Assembly (NCBI GenBank): GCA_002402465.1
Contig: DHFW01000004.1
Span: forward strand, 41,046 to 105,045
From: Bacteroidales bacterium UBA4814
GTDB lineage: Bacteria; Bacteroidota; Bacteroidia; Bacteroidales; UBA7960
DNA: 64,000 nt
Direction: 5' to 3'
A program made the position numbers and the translations under genes. This document shows positions 17,936 to 27,800 of the stretch, one piece after another. The first letter of the stretch is position 1. Every line of letters begins with the position of its first letter. The notes under the pieces are model-generated. The model made no database searches. It saw nothing but the letters and a program-made list of their open reading frames with translations, and had not been told where the DNA came from.

Positions 17936-18958
17936 ATGAAAACTTTTTCAAACATCACCTTAGCAGTTATTCTTACTGCGGCTTCCATTTCAGTATCCGC
18001 ACAGACTCGTTTTGTTATTCAAAATGGAGAAAATTCTCAGGTATTCGGCACTTTCGCGGCTGCATTGGCTGCCACGCAAGCCGGTGACACCCTGTATTTG
18101 CCAGCTGGCACCTTCAGCATTGGCACCATTTACATTGATCACAAACTTACTCTGTTAGGCGTGGGGCATTATCCCGAATATACAGCAGCTGCCGGCATAA
18201 CCTGGCTTAATGGCTCCATTTACCTGAGAACCGGAGCAGACTACAGCTTGTTGCAAGGGTTCTACCTTACCGGAGATATTCGGCTTGGCACTAACGCTGC
18301 AACCCAGAACGTCAGCAACATCACAATAAGCCGTTGCAATGTGGGCAATATTCAGCTATATGCTTCAGTACCAGCAACGGCGGAGCAAATATTGATTTCA
18401 GAAAACGTAATCAGGGGAGACATTGCCGGAGGAAACGCCCAAAACGTACTCATTGAGAAAAACCTCTTAAACAACATACACAGCTTTAACAACAATGTTC
18501 TAATTACCAACAACATCGTTTTCAAACCCACCGGTGACACTTTTCAAAGTCTCTTTTCCTGCCTTATACAGAACAATATAATACTGCATAATGGAAGCTA
18601 CTTTTTATGGAACAGCCATTCCAATGTTTTTCTGAATAATCTTTTTGTAAGCAATTTCTCTGTTCCATCCACCAGCTCAGGTTCTGGAAACATTGTGAAT
18701 CAGCCTCTCGTCACTATTTTTGAAAACTTCACCGGAACCACCTTCGGGTATGAATTCGACTTCCACCTTCAGGAAACCAGCCCCGGAAAGAATGCCGCCA
18801 CAGATGGCAACGATATAGGAATCTACGGCACCGTGATTCCTTATAAAGAGGGTGCTGTTCCGTTTAATCCGAACATAACCTTCCAGCAGATTTCGACCAT
18901 TACCAACGAGGAAGGGAATATTGAAGTAGAAGTGAATGTTTCGGCCCAGGAACGCTAA
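17936..18958 (+). CDS. Secreted parallel beta-helix protein, paralogue 3 of 3
   Basis: A 340-residue exported protein: signal peptide ending SVSAQ, the AGDTLYLPAGTFSIGT segment, a beta-helix region with Asn turns (FNNNVLITNNIVF) and the tail IPYKEGAVPFNP … SAQER. It is closer in its middle part to paralogue 1 (FYLTGDIRLGT versus FYLTGEIRLGT) than to paralogue 2. The T9SS-exported protein follows after 11 nt, which suggests that all four products act together at the cell surface. Confidence 0.75.
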   Translation: MKTFSNITLAVILTAASISVSAQTRFVIQNGENSQVFGTFAAALAATQAGDTLYLPAGTFSIGTIYIDHKLTLLGVGHYPEYTAAAGITWLNGSIYLRTGADYSLLQGFYLTGDIRLGTNAATQNVSNITISRCNVGNIQLYASVPATAEQILISENVIRGDIAGGNAQNVLIEKNLLNNIHSFNNNVLITNNIVFKPTGDTFQSLFSCLIQNNIILHNGSYFLWNSHSNVFLNNLFVSNFSVPSTSSGSGNIVNQPLVTIFENFTGTTFGYEFDFHLQETSPGKNAATDGNDIGIYGTVIPYKEGAVPFNPNITFQQISTITNEEGNIEVEVNVSAQER

Positions 18959-18969
18959 AATCACTGGCT

Positions 18970-21363
18970 ATGAAAAAACTATTTTCCGTAATATTTTTAC
19001 TCACGGCCTTGTCGCTCAGTGCTCAAACGGCGTTGATTGATCGCTATGAGTATTGGTTCAACCAGCAGGTCGATGCCAGGGTTACCGTAAACCTGGCGCC
19101 TGTTCAGCAGGCCGGGGTGCAGTTTTCACTGAGTACCGCCGAATTGCCCGAGGGTTTGAACAGCTTCACCATTCGCTTTCGCGATACCGAAGGCTCATGG
19201 TCGGCTCCCCTCACCCGCTTTTTTGTAAAAACGCCTGTGATTGAGAGTGGTGGAACCCAGCATCAAATTGTGGCTTGGGAATACCATTTCAATCAACAAG
19301 AAATGGTATTTCAAAATCTAACACCAGCCGCTTCGATAACCATCGAACAAATGATCAGCGCCGCTGCATTACCCGATGGGCTTAATACCATATCCATGCG
19401 GTTTAAGGACAACACGGGCGCCTGGTCGTCGATGCTCACCCGCTTTTTTGTAAAAATGCCAAAAGCACAAAATGGAGGAGAAGAAAAACAAATCGTCGGT
19501 TACGAATACCGTTTCAACCAGGGCGAAACCATATGGCAAGGAGTTACTCCGGGAACTACCGTAAACATTAGTGAAATTTACGATGTGCAAGGGTTGCCTG
19601 ATGGACTTAACACTTTTTCCATAAGGTTTAAAGATGACGCCGGGGCCTGGTCGTCGATGCTCAGCCGCTTTTTTGTTAAGATGCCGGCGATTGAACAGCA
19701 GGGAGAAACTGTCGCAATAAGCGCATACCAGGTTTGGTTCAACAATGATTCTGCTTCCCTGCAGGAAACCAGCGTTACCGACCAAACCACTTACAGCCTG
19801 GTCCAGACCCTTGATGCCAGCACATTACCCGACGGCCTTAACACGGTCAGCATCCGGTTCAGGGATAACCGCGGGCATTGGAGCAGCGCCCTGAGCCGCT
19901 TCTTTGTGAAGCTCCCCACAATGCAAGGCACTGAAAACAATCTGATGACCGCTTATGAATACTGGCTCGAAGATGCCGAAGGCAACCTTTTCAACGAACT
20001 GGGAACAGAAGGCCGTACCCTGGTAGAACTGGATGAGCCCGAGAATCCACTTTTACTCGAACTTAACCTCGACCTGCGCAGAATACCGCATGGCGATTAT
20101 TTCCTGATGTTTCGCTTTCTCGACACCAGGGGCTTTTGGAGCAGCGTGCTGACCAGCGAAATTGAGAAAAATGCCCAGCCATTTGCCTATTTCGAAACGG
20201 AGCAAACCACATTTTGCGGATCGGGCCTGATTACCCTGAGCAACTTCAGCGTTGACGCCGACCAGTTTGCCTGGAGTATCAACGGAGAATTAGTCAGCAG
20301 CGAGACAGAGCTGGTCGATTTTCCGCTCAGTGAACCGGGCCTTTACAGCGTTTCGCTCACGGCTACCTGGTCTGAAACCGGCGAATCCCACACCTACACC
20401 ATCGATAACCTTTTCGAAGTGTATGCGCTTCCGGAAGTACAAATTCAGATTGAAGGCGAACTTGAATTTTGTCAGGGTGGTTCGGTAGTCTTGTCGTCGA
20501 GCCTGGCAGGCGTCTATCTTTGGACCACAGGTGAAACCACGGCACAGATAACCGTTGCGGAAACAGGCAGCTATGGATTGCAATTTACCGATGCCAACCA
20601 ATGCACCGTGGAGGTGCCCGAAGTAAGCATCACAGTGTTTGAGTTGCCCAATGCGCAGGTACTTTTGCCTGAAAATGAGCCATGGTGCGATGGGGATGAG
20701 ATAGTCATCCTGGCCTATTCTGATGGCAGCAACAACAGCTACCTGTGGTCAACCGGTGAAACCACACCAGAGATCACGGTAAACCAATCGGGCAGTTTCT
20801 GGGTGCAGGTAACCGATCCAAACCAGTGCACTGCGCAAAGCGAAACCGCCGAGGTGGTTTTTCATCCCCTGCCTGAGCCAACGTTCTCGTTTGAAGTGAA
20901 CAACTACCTGGTAAGTTTCAGCAATACAAGCCAAGGGGCAGTGAGCTATAACTGGGACTTTGGCGATGGCTCTCATTCCATTGAAGCCAACCCCCAGCAT
21001 CAATACAGTTCGGCCGGGGCATTCACCATTTGCCTCACCGCTAATTCAGAAGCAGGCTGCGAAGAAACCAATTGCCAAAGCATGAGCATTACCGTAGGCA
21101 TTAATCAGCCTTCAATGCTTGGCGCCGAAAAAGTTTACCCTGTTCCATTCGACTATTATCTCAATATAAGCCTGCCCGACGGGCACCAGTGGCAGGTGGT
21201 ACAGGTAATTTCCCTTTCGGGAAAGGTGATTAAGCGCATGGAAGCGCCACAAGGCGAAGGATTGCTGTATCTGCCTACGGGGCAATGGGAACCTGGTATT
21301 TACCTGATACTATTAACTTCGCAGGCCGGGGAGAAACTAACATTAAAAGCAATAAAATACTGA
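18970..21363 (+). CDS. Modular surface protein with five repeats, PKD domain and T9SS type A sorting domain
   Basis: A 797-residue exported protein. After a signal peptide (LLTALSLSAQ) come five repeats of about 75–80 residues, each ending with a version of LPDGLNTxSIRFKDxxGxWSSxLSRFFVK. Ig-like segments follow, two of them with the pattern YLWSTGETTPEITV, then a PKD domain (YNWDFGDGSHS, C-terminal part AGAFTICLTANSEAGC). A C-terminal T9SS type A sorting domain (KVYPVPFDYYLNI … GIYLILLTSQAGEKLTLKAIKY) ends the protein. The architecture fits a cell-surface adhesin or scaffold exported by the type IX system. It closes the four-gene beta-helix cluster and is followed by a terminator. Confidence 0.88.
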   Translation: MKKLFSVIFLLTALSLSAQTALIDRYEYWFNQQVDARVTVNLAPVQQAGVQFSLSTAELPEGLNSFTIRFRDTEGSWSAPLTRFFVKTPVIESGGTQHQIVAWEYHFNQQEMVFQNLTPAASITIEQMISAAALPDGLNTISMRFKDNTGAWSSMLTRFFVKMPKAQNGGEEKQIVGYEYRFNQGETIWQGVTPGTTVNISEIYDVQGLPDGLNTFSIRFKDDAGAWSSMLSRFFVKMPAIEQQGETVAISAYQVWFNNDSASLQETSVTDQTTYSLVQTLDASTLPDGLNTVSIRFRDNRGHWSSALSRFFVKLPTMQGTENNLMTAYEYWLEDAEGNLFNELGTEGRTLVELDEPENPLLLELNLDLRRIPHGDYFLMFRFLDTRGFWSSVLTSEIEKNAQPFAYFETEQTTFCGSGLITLSNFSVDADQFAWSINGELVSSETELVDFPLSEPGLYSVSLTATWSETGESHTYTIDNLFEVYALPEVQIQIEGELEFCQGGSVVLSSSLAGVYLWTTGETTAQITVAETGSYGLQFTDANQCTVEVPEVSITVFELPNAQVLLPENEPWCDGDEIVILAYSDGSNNSYLWSTGETTPEITVNQSGSFWVQVTDPNQCTAQSETAEVVFHPLPEPTFSFEVNNYLVSFSNTSQGAVSYNWDFGDGSHSIEANPQHQYSSAGAFTICLTANSEAGCEETNCQSMSITVGINQPSMLGAEKVYPVPFDYYLNISLPDGHQWQVVQVISLSGKVIKRMEAPQGEGLLYLPTGQWEPGIYLILLTSQAGEKLTLKAIKY

Positions 21364-21380
21364 TCATTAACTCATTGACA

Positions 21381-21410
21381 AAAAGCCGGGGTGATACTCC
21401 GGCTTTTTTT
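21381..21410 (+). terminator. Rho-independent terminator of the beta-helix/T9SS cluster
   Basis: Stem AAAAGCCGG/CCGGCTTTT with a 9-nt loop and a T-run. Its last bases form the -33 TTTG of the next promoter. Confidence 0.9.
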
Positions 21411-21440
21411 GCGAAAAATCAGCATGTTTTTTTACATTTG
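21408..21440 (+). promoter_or_regulatory. Promoter of the PAS histidine kinase
   Basis: TTTG at 21408–21411, a 21-bp spacer and TACATTTG at 21433–21440: a full Bacteroidota-type promoter. The start site near 21447 gives an 18-nt leader. Confidence 0.65.
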
Positions 21441-21464
21441 TCTGCACACTACCAAGGCCAACCC

Positions 21465-22565
21465 ATGTTTAAGCCCTCCATCCGTTACCAGCCCGAAAAA
21501 ATTCGCCGACAGGCAACCGACATCATGCAGAGTCCTTATTTCCCGCAACTGCTGGAAGATGTTCCTGTGGTGCTGCTTATCATTAACGATGCAAGGCAGG
21601 TGGTGTATGTAAACAAAGACCTGCTGGCCGAAGCAGGTGCGAAAACCAGGGAGGCGATTCTTGGTATACGTCCGGGCGAATGCCTGGAGTGCGTTCATGC
21701 ATTGGAGGGAAAATATGGCTGCGGGTCGACGGCCTACTGTAGAGTCTGCGGATTGGCCAATACGGTAGAACTGAGTGAGGGTGGGCAAAACGGGATGGGC
21801 GAATGCGTAATTGCCCTGAAAGATGGAGAGTCATTAACGCTCAAAGTTCACACTAAGCCCTTCAGGTATGGGGAGGAAAATTTTGTATTTGTGGCCATTG
21901 AAGACATCAGCGACCGCAAAGCCCGTATGATGCTCGAAAGCATTTTTCTGCACGACCTGAAAAACACCTCGGCCATACTCTCGGGCTTGCAGGAAGTGTA
22001 TGAAGAATTGGATGCTGAAGAAACCAAAAGGATACTGAAAGATGTATCCGTAAGAATTGACGAGGAGATACAAGCCTACCAACTGATTACCTCGGCCGAA
22101 AACAAGGAGTTATTGGTCAGACCGGCGCCGGTTCAGCTCGATGAACTCATCAGCGAAATTATTACCTCGCTGCAATTCCAGCAAAGGTTCAGGCAAAAAC
22201 AAATCAGGTATGCTGCCTGTGGAAAAGTGCTTCGCACCGACAAAACCCTTTTGCGGCAGGTACTGATAAACATGCTGAAAAACGCCCTTGAGGCTGGCCC
22301 GGAGCAAGATACCGTAGAGATTGGATGCCATAGTAATGACCAAGACAAAGCCATAAGCATTTTCGTGAAAAACCAGCAAGTCATGCCCCTGCAAGTGAAA
22401 TTGCAAATCTTTCAAAAATCTTTCTCCACCAAAGGCCGGGGCCGGGGCTGGGGTACCTACAGCATTAAGCTGCTTACCGAAAAATACCTAAAAGGCAAGG
22501 CAGACTTTATTTCAGACAATAAGGTTGGAACAATATTTTCAATTATCTTACCCGACAAGCAATAA
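21465..22565 (+). CDS. Orphan PAS-domain sensor histidine kinase with Cys cluster
   Basis: A 366-residue soluble sensor kinase without membrane segments. Residues ~25–150 form a PAS domain with an inserted Cys cluster (Cys73, 76, 86, 92, 95; CLEC…GCG…YCRVCG), which could bind a metal, Fe–S cluster or haem, or act as a redox switch. The dimerisation/phosphorylation helix has HDLKN with His163; the ATP-binding domain shows the N box (LINMLKNALEA) and a G box (GRGRGWGTYSIKLL). No response regulator lies next to it. ATG 21465 follows a good promoter. Signal and output are unknown; I infer cytoplasmic sensing of redox state or metal. Confidence 0.8.
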   Translation: MFKPSIRYQPEKIRRQATDIMQSPYFPQLLEDVPVVLLIINDARQVVYVNKDLLAEAGAKTREAILGIRPGECLECVHALEGKYGCGSTAYCRVCGLANTVELSEGGQNGMGECVIALKDGESLTLKVHTKPFRYGEENFVFVAIEDISDRKARMMLESIFLHDLKNTSAILSGLQEVYEELDAEETKRILKDVSVRIDEEIQAYQLITSAENKELLVRPAPVQLDELISEIITSLQFQQRFRQKQIRYAACGKVLRTDKTLLRQVLINMLKNALEAGPEQDTVEIGCHSNDQDKAISIFVKNQQVMPLQVKLQIFQKSFSTKGRGRGWGTYSIKLLTEKYLKGKADFISDNKVGTIFSIILPDKQ

Positions 22566-22808
22566 CATTGCTCACCCTGGTTCGTAAACATTTTTTCCGG
22601 AATATTTAATTTGCCAGCAGCATTTCCTTTGAAATAGTTAGGACTTTGCTGCCAATTCCCGAATTTTTATTACTTTAGAAAACGGTTTCCCAAAAATTTG
22701 GCATCGATCACAAAGTTGTCTGTTGATTTTTCCTTTTATAGAGAATCATTCTTGGACAGATACAATATAGCCCTATTTATCAGTTTATTAACCAAAAATG
22801 CCAAACCT

Positions 22809-23249
22809 ATGAAGAACGATCTGAAAAACCTGGGGAACCCCATTCCCATGCACAGATTTACCGTGCTAATTTATGCCATCCTGGCCGGATTTCTGTTTTT
22901 CTCATGCGGACCCAGCAAGGAAGAAAAGGCCAAAATGGAGAAATTAAAGGAAGTGAAGAAAACCGTTACCGCTGAGCTCGAAAAGGTTAATTTCGACATT
23001 TCAGAGCGCATTGCCTACCTTGAAACCGAAATTGCTGCAGCAACCGGAGACCTGAAAACAGAGCTGGAAGACGCAAAAAAAGTGCTTATTGAACAGCAAA
23101 ACCTGGTTGTTCAGGAAATGAACAATATTAAGGATTGCTGTATTGACGAATGGGACGACAGGGTAAAAAAGACCTCTGAAAACCTGAAGGCCATTCGTGC
23201 CAAAACCAACGAAACTTCTAAAAAGGTAAGAGAGTTGCTCGATGATTAG
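22809..23249 (+). CDS. Coiled-coil lipoprotein of unknown function
   Basis: A 146-residue protein with a lipobox (FLFFSC) followed by a charged, heptad-rich helical region (EEKAKMEKLKEVKKTV … LEDAKKVLIEQQNLV) and two adjacent Cys (DCCIDEWDD). The signal peptide is compact if translation starts at ATG 22848 (MHRFTV); ATG 22809 adds 13 residues and cannot be excluded. It is probably anchored in a membrane facing the periplasm. No family is recognised. No clear promoter or terminator was found around it. Confidence 0.6.
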   Translation: MKNDLKNLGNPIPMHRFTVLIYAILAGFLFFSCGPSKEEKAKMEKLKEVKKTVTAELEKVNFDISERIAYLETEIAAATGDLKTELEDAKKVLIEQQNLVVQEMNNIKDCCIDEWDDRVKKTSENLKAIRAKTNETSKKVRELLDD

Positions 23250-23275
23250 ATGATTAAGACCCTGAACGGTCGAAC

Positions 23276-24037
23276 CTAAGTTTTATTAAAACTTTTCAAT
23301 TGCAAGTCCTTTCCGTCAAACACGGCATAGGTGAACTGTGTGACCCAGTCGCCGGTGTTGATGTAACGCACATTCTCACTAACTTTTATTTCGAGCGGCA
23401 GGTGGCGGTGCCCAAACACAAAATAGTCATAGTGTTTTTTCTGCAGCATATCCTTGCAGAAAGCGATCAGCCGCTCTTTCTCCTCGCCCAGGAAAACCTC
23501 ATCGGCGGCCATATTGGCAATACGGCTCTTGCGCGAAAAATAGAGCGCCAGTCCCGTGCCTAATCCCGGATGCAAAAAGGAAAACATTTTCTGATTAAAA
23601 CGTGAAGTAAAAACCTTTTTAAGAAATTTATACCCGTTGTCGCCGGGGCCCAGCCCATCGCCGTGGCCAATAAAAAAACTCTTGCCGTTGTAGGTCTTTT
23701 CAACAGGCTCCCGAAAAAGTTGCACGCCCAGCTCTTTCTCAAAGTAGCCGAATGCCCAAAGGTCGTGGTTGCCTGTAAAATAATATACCGGCAAGCCGCT
23801 ATCAGTTAGTTCAGCGATTTTTCCGAAAAGGCGTACAAATCCTTTCGGAACCACGGTGCGGTATTCGAACCAAAAGTCGAATATATCACCAAGCAAATAA
23901 ATTTCGGCCGCATCGTGTTTCACAGTATCCAGCCATTTTACCAGCAACTTTTCGCGTTCCAGGCTCCGGGCATGCGAAGGCACGCCCAAGTGGCTGTCGG
24001 AAACAAAATATATCTTTTGGCCGGGCTTAAGTTCCAT
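23276..24037 (-). CDS. lpxH: UDP-2,3-diacylglucosamine diphosphatase (LpxH-like)
   Basis: A 253-residue metallophosphoesterase that cleaves UDP-2,3-diacylglucosamine to lipid X in lipid A synthesis at the inner membrane. All metal-binding motifs are in order: SDSHLG, LGDIFDFW, GNHDLW, GHGDG and GHRH. GHRHLPLE near the C-terminus is typical of LpxH-type enzymes. It stands alone, with a perfect -7 element 27 nt upstream. Related Bacteroidota enzymes exist in more than one copy, so substrate assignment is by family. Confidence 0.88.
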   Translation of the reverse strand: MELKPGQKIYFVSDSHLGVPSHARSLEREKLLVKWLDTVKHDAAEIYLLGDIFDFWFEYRTVVPKGFVRLFGKIAELTDSGLPVYYFTGNHDLWAFGYFEKELGVQLFREPVEKTYNGKSFFIGHGDGLGPGDNGYKFLKKVFTSRFNQKMFSFLHPGLGTGLALYFSRKSRIANMAADEVFLGEEKERLIAFCKDMLQKKHYDYFVFGHRHLPLEIKVSENVRYINTGDWVTQFTYAVFDGKDLQLKSFNKT

Positions 24038-24063
24038 AAAGTCAGGTTTTGGGCTTTAAAAGG

Positions 24064-24071
24064 CAAAGATA
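24064..24071 (-). promoter_or_regulatory. -7 promoter element for lpxH
   Basis: TATCTTTG on the minus strand, an exact TAnnTTTG match; no -33 at standard spacing. Confidence 0.5.
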
Positions 24072-24209
24072 TGCATTCATTAAAAGCATTTTCCCCGCAA
24101 GGGTGATTATTTAATTTTTTACCGGCAATAGCCGAAATCTTTAGGTAGAAAGCTGCAGATGTTGTATTTTTATAAAAAATTGAATAACCATCACCAAGCA
24201 GGGAAAAAA

Positions 24210-24797
24210 ATGGAAAAACTGTTAAATGATCTGAAAGCCCTTGCCGGGAAAAAAATTGAGCCTAACCTGGTAAGGAAAACCATCCTCAAGCACGATATTA
24301 AAAAACTCGAGTATGCAGATTACATTAAAGGCGCAGACTTCACTACCTACAATCGCATCCCTTTGTTTGAGGAGCCGCTGCAGGCCTTTATCATGATTCG
24401 GCCGCCACAGCACAGCCTGCCCATTCATCATCACAACAATTTCTGGGGTTTCATCGTGCCCCTTCAGGGGGTGGTGGCCGAAACGGTTTACAACTACGAT
24501 GCCCCCAAGCATAAGGTTTTTATTCATCCCACCAAGACGTTCAGCAAGGGCGAATATATATATGAGCCATTCAACGTGCTGCACAAGCTGCAGAACAACT
24601 CGCCACTTGAGCCCGCCATTACCTTTCACGTGCGCTACCCCAGCGTTTACAATTATACCGGCACCATGATCATCGATGCCAAGAACCGCCGCCTGGCCAT
24701 ACTCAGCGATAAGGCTACTGAAGTAGGCTGGGATCTGCCCGAAGATCATTACCAGAAAGTAATGGAAAACGCCTACGAACTGGAAAAACTCTGGTAA
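24210..24797 (+). CDS. Cysteine-dioxygenase-like cupin protein
   Basis: A 195-residue cupin. The segment LPIHHHNNFWGFIVPLQG supplies a His-x-His metal pair, and a later His lies in EPFNVLHKLQNN, followed by ITFHVRYP, the pattern of the type I cysteine dioxygenase family (non-haem Fe thiol dioxygenases). The usual sequence around the first motif is altered, so the substrate may be another thiol or none. ATG 24210 is chosen; a longer frame from TTG 24159 lacks similarity to the fold. It is a single gene, its stop 18 nt from the convergent M1 peptidase stop. Confidence 0.6.
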   Translation: MEKLLNDLKALAGKKIEPNLVRKTILKHDIKKLEYADYIKGADFTTYNRIPLFEEPLQAFIMIRPPQHSLPIHHHNNFWGFIVPLQGVVAETVYNYDAPKHKVFIHPTKTFSKGEYIYEPFNVLHKLQNNSPLEPAITFHVRYPSVYNYTGTMIIDAKNRRLAILSDKATEVGWDLPEDHYQKVMENAYELEKLW

Positions 24798-24815
24798 GCC
24801 AGGGGGTTCTCACCA

Positions 24816-27800
24816 TTACAGCATTCGAAGGTCTCTGAAACGCAGGTCGCGTAGAAACCGAAATGGGTTTGTTCGATCGAGGTAGAGCGAAAATGTTACC
24901 CGCTGAATGTACTTATCGAAGGCAAAGCCTGCCACCTGCTCAATGTCGGACGACACTGCCAGGGGGAAATTTACCTCCAGTATCCCCTCAATAGGCACCA
25001 CCTGAATTCCCAGCACCCAGCTAAACTTTTGGGAGCCATTGAAAGCATTTGCCGCACCTGCATAGGTTCCTGCATCGAAATATGCTTTCAGGGGCAATAC
25101 CGGAAAATCGGCCTTTACGTTCACGGCCATTAGCCAGTCCCAGGTCTGCCCTACTGATGTTGGAAACTTAAACCCGCCATCGGCCTCCACCATCTGGTTA
25201 CCCAGAAAAGTGCCCGCCGCCTCATTACGCCCCAGCAAAGTATTTCTAAAGCTATAGTCGTGTACACCACGATGCCCGCTCATGCGGAAACGGTAGTCGA
25301 CCAGGCTGTTTTGCTGCGGGCTCTTCAGGAAGGTGCCGCCAAAAAACCGAAAGCCCACCCCGCGATGCAGTTTTTTGTAGTGCAAAAAGAATTTTGCTTG
25401 TCCCGTGGCTTTCACAAACTGCTCGCCTTGCTCCACGCCCAACTTAAAGGAATAGGGATTGATCACCCGGTTTTGGGCAAAGTTTAACCCAATTTCATTC
25501 AGCAGGTAGCTTTTCCCGGCAGCCCGCACTTGTCCACCGGCAACCACCGGAAAATTCCTTTCCACCCAGTTGCTCCTGAAAAAGAATCTCCGCTCGATGG
25601 TGCTGGCGGCATGGGGCTCATTCAGCTCCGCCTCAGCCGAGGCTTCCAGGCGGTTGTAGCTCCAGCCCTTGTTTCCGGGCGTAAAGGCATATCGTTGGGC
25701 CAGCATGCCCAGTCGTATGTTTTGCATGGGGCCCCTTTCGGGAAAAAAAGAGCGGTAAGCCCATGCCGTACCTGCCAGGCGGTCGTTGGCAGTGCCATAC
25801 ATAGGCATGAAAAACAACTCCGTAGGTCGCGAAGGAAACACATAATTGTAAAACGCCATTCCGGCCATAACCCCGTCGTAGTTATTCCAGCCCAGCAATG
25901 GCACGTAATAAATGCTTGTTTTTTCAGGGTTTTCTACGCTGGCCAGCAGTTGCAACTCCACCGGGTTTAAGCGTGGAAGCATCTTGCCCGGCCAGTAGTT
26001 ATTATTGCTGCGATTAATATCAGGCATCACCCGTTGGTGGTCAATCTGAATCAAATCATAATCTCCTTTCGGGAAAAGAAGGTTTTGGCTGCCCTCGAAA
26101 CCTTCAAACCACACGGTAATCACCTCTTCCCCTCCTTTTATCCCCGAAAGGGAAAAAGGCGAAGCAATGGCTCCTTTGTTGCTCACCTGCACATTCAGGA
26201 AGTTGGGGTCACCTTCATCGACCGAGGCAAGGGCATAGTCAATCTTTTTGTTGGTGCCTGCCACCTCCTCAAAAAACCACGAAAGGTCGCGCCCGCTAAC
26301 CTCCTCAAAAGCCGCTCTAAGCTGCTCCGGGCCCGGATGGCGGAAAGCCCAGTCTCCTGCAAAGGTTTTGATAGCCTGATCAAAGACCTCCCTTCCCAGG
26401 TAATGTTCAAGGAATAAGAAAGCCATGGCCGCCTTATAGTAGGTCATGGCAAAATAGTTGAGCATGGAAAAATCTTCGGAGTGCAGGTTCATGGGCTGGT
26501 CGAGATGACGGCGGGCTTTGAACAGGTACCATAGCTCTCGGTAGTTGCGGTAGTCGATATCAGAAACGTCGAAATAGTTGGCCACAGCCGTGCCCGCAAA
26601 GTTCCCGGCAAGTTTATAATCGGGATATTTTCGCGACATATAACGATCTTCATAAAAGGTAGTAAGACCTTCGTCGAACCAGGGATGCCTGCGTTCGTTG
26701 GTAGCTATCAACCCATAAAACCAGTTATGAATAATCTCATGCACGATCACACGCTCCAGTTCCATGGGCGTGGCGGCGTGCCCGATAAGGGTTACCCCGG
26801 GATATTCCATACCGACGCCTGCGCTATTGACGCCCTGCACCACCGACACAACGTCCCAGGGATACGCAAGCACTTCTTCCGACATAAACTCCAGTGCCTC
26901 AGCGGCAATGGGCACCGCCCTGATCCACTTCGAAGCATCGGTATTAAAGTAGGCACCTGCTGTTACTATGTTTTCGCTTCCTGGTATTTTAAAATCCGCA
27001 CGCAGCACATAATAGCGTTTATCAGCAAACCAGGCAAAATCGTGCACATTATCCTGCTGCAGATGAATGGTTTTCAGTTTTGGGTCAGAAGGTGGAAAAA
27101 GCAGACGGGAGGGCATATTCTCAGGCCCTCCCAACAGGTAGGTTTCAACCGAAAGTTTATTCAGCCATTCTTCCTCGGCCGGGGTCATAACCCTGCCGCC
27201 CGAGGCGACCACATAATTGGCCGGAAGGGTCAGGAACACATCCACCTGCCCGAAACTCGAATAGAATTCTCCAATATTCAGGTACGGCATGGGATGCCAG
27301 CCCTCCTGATCATAAACGGCGGGTTTGGGATACCATTGCGTGGCATAGTAAGCCTGCCCGGCATGCCCGAGGCGCGAAAAGCGGGCGTCGGGAAACTTCA
27401 TACGGAAAGGGGTACTTATATTTATAGTTTCACCGGGCTTTAAAGGCTCGTTGAGATAAATCAGTCCAATATCAGGGTGGACCTCATCCAGCTGCCATGC
27501 CACCTGGCGGTCGTTAACCCGGAAATCGAGGCTATCGATAAAACCTAGCTCGTGCTCGCGTGCATAATGGAAATCAGTGTTTCCGTGCAGCAACATCTGT
27601 TTGGCAAAAGCGGTTTGGCGCGAGGAGTATGCGTTGGGCCACAGGTGCATGTATATCAGGCCAAGTGTGTCGGAGCTATTGTTGGTGTAAGTAGTGGTAA
27701 TGTGTGCGTGCAGCAGGTGGTTCGTATCGTCGAGACGCGCATGAATCTGGTGGTCGGCCCGCTGTTCAAAATGGGCACTTTCCACTCCTTTGGAAAAAGA

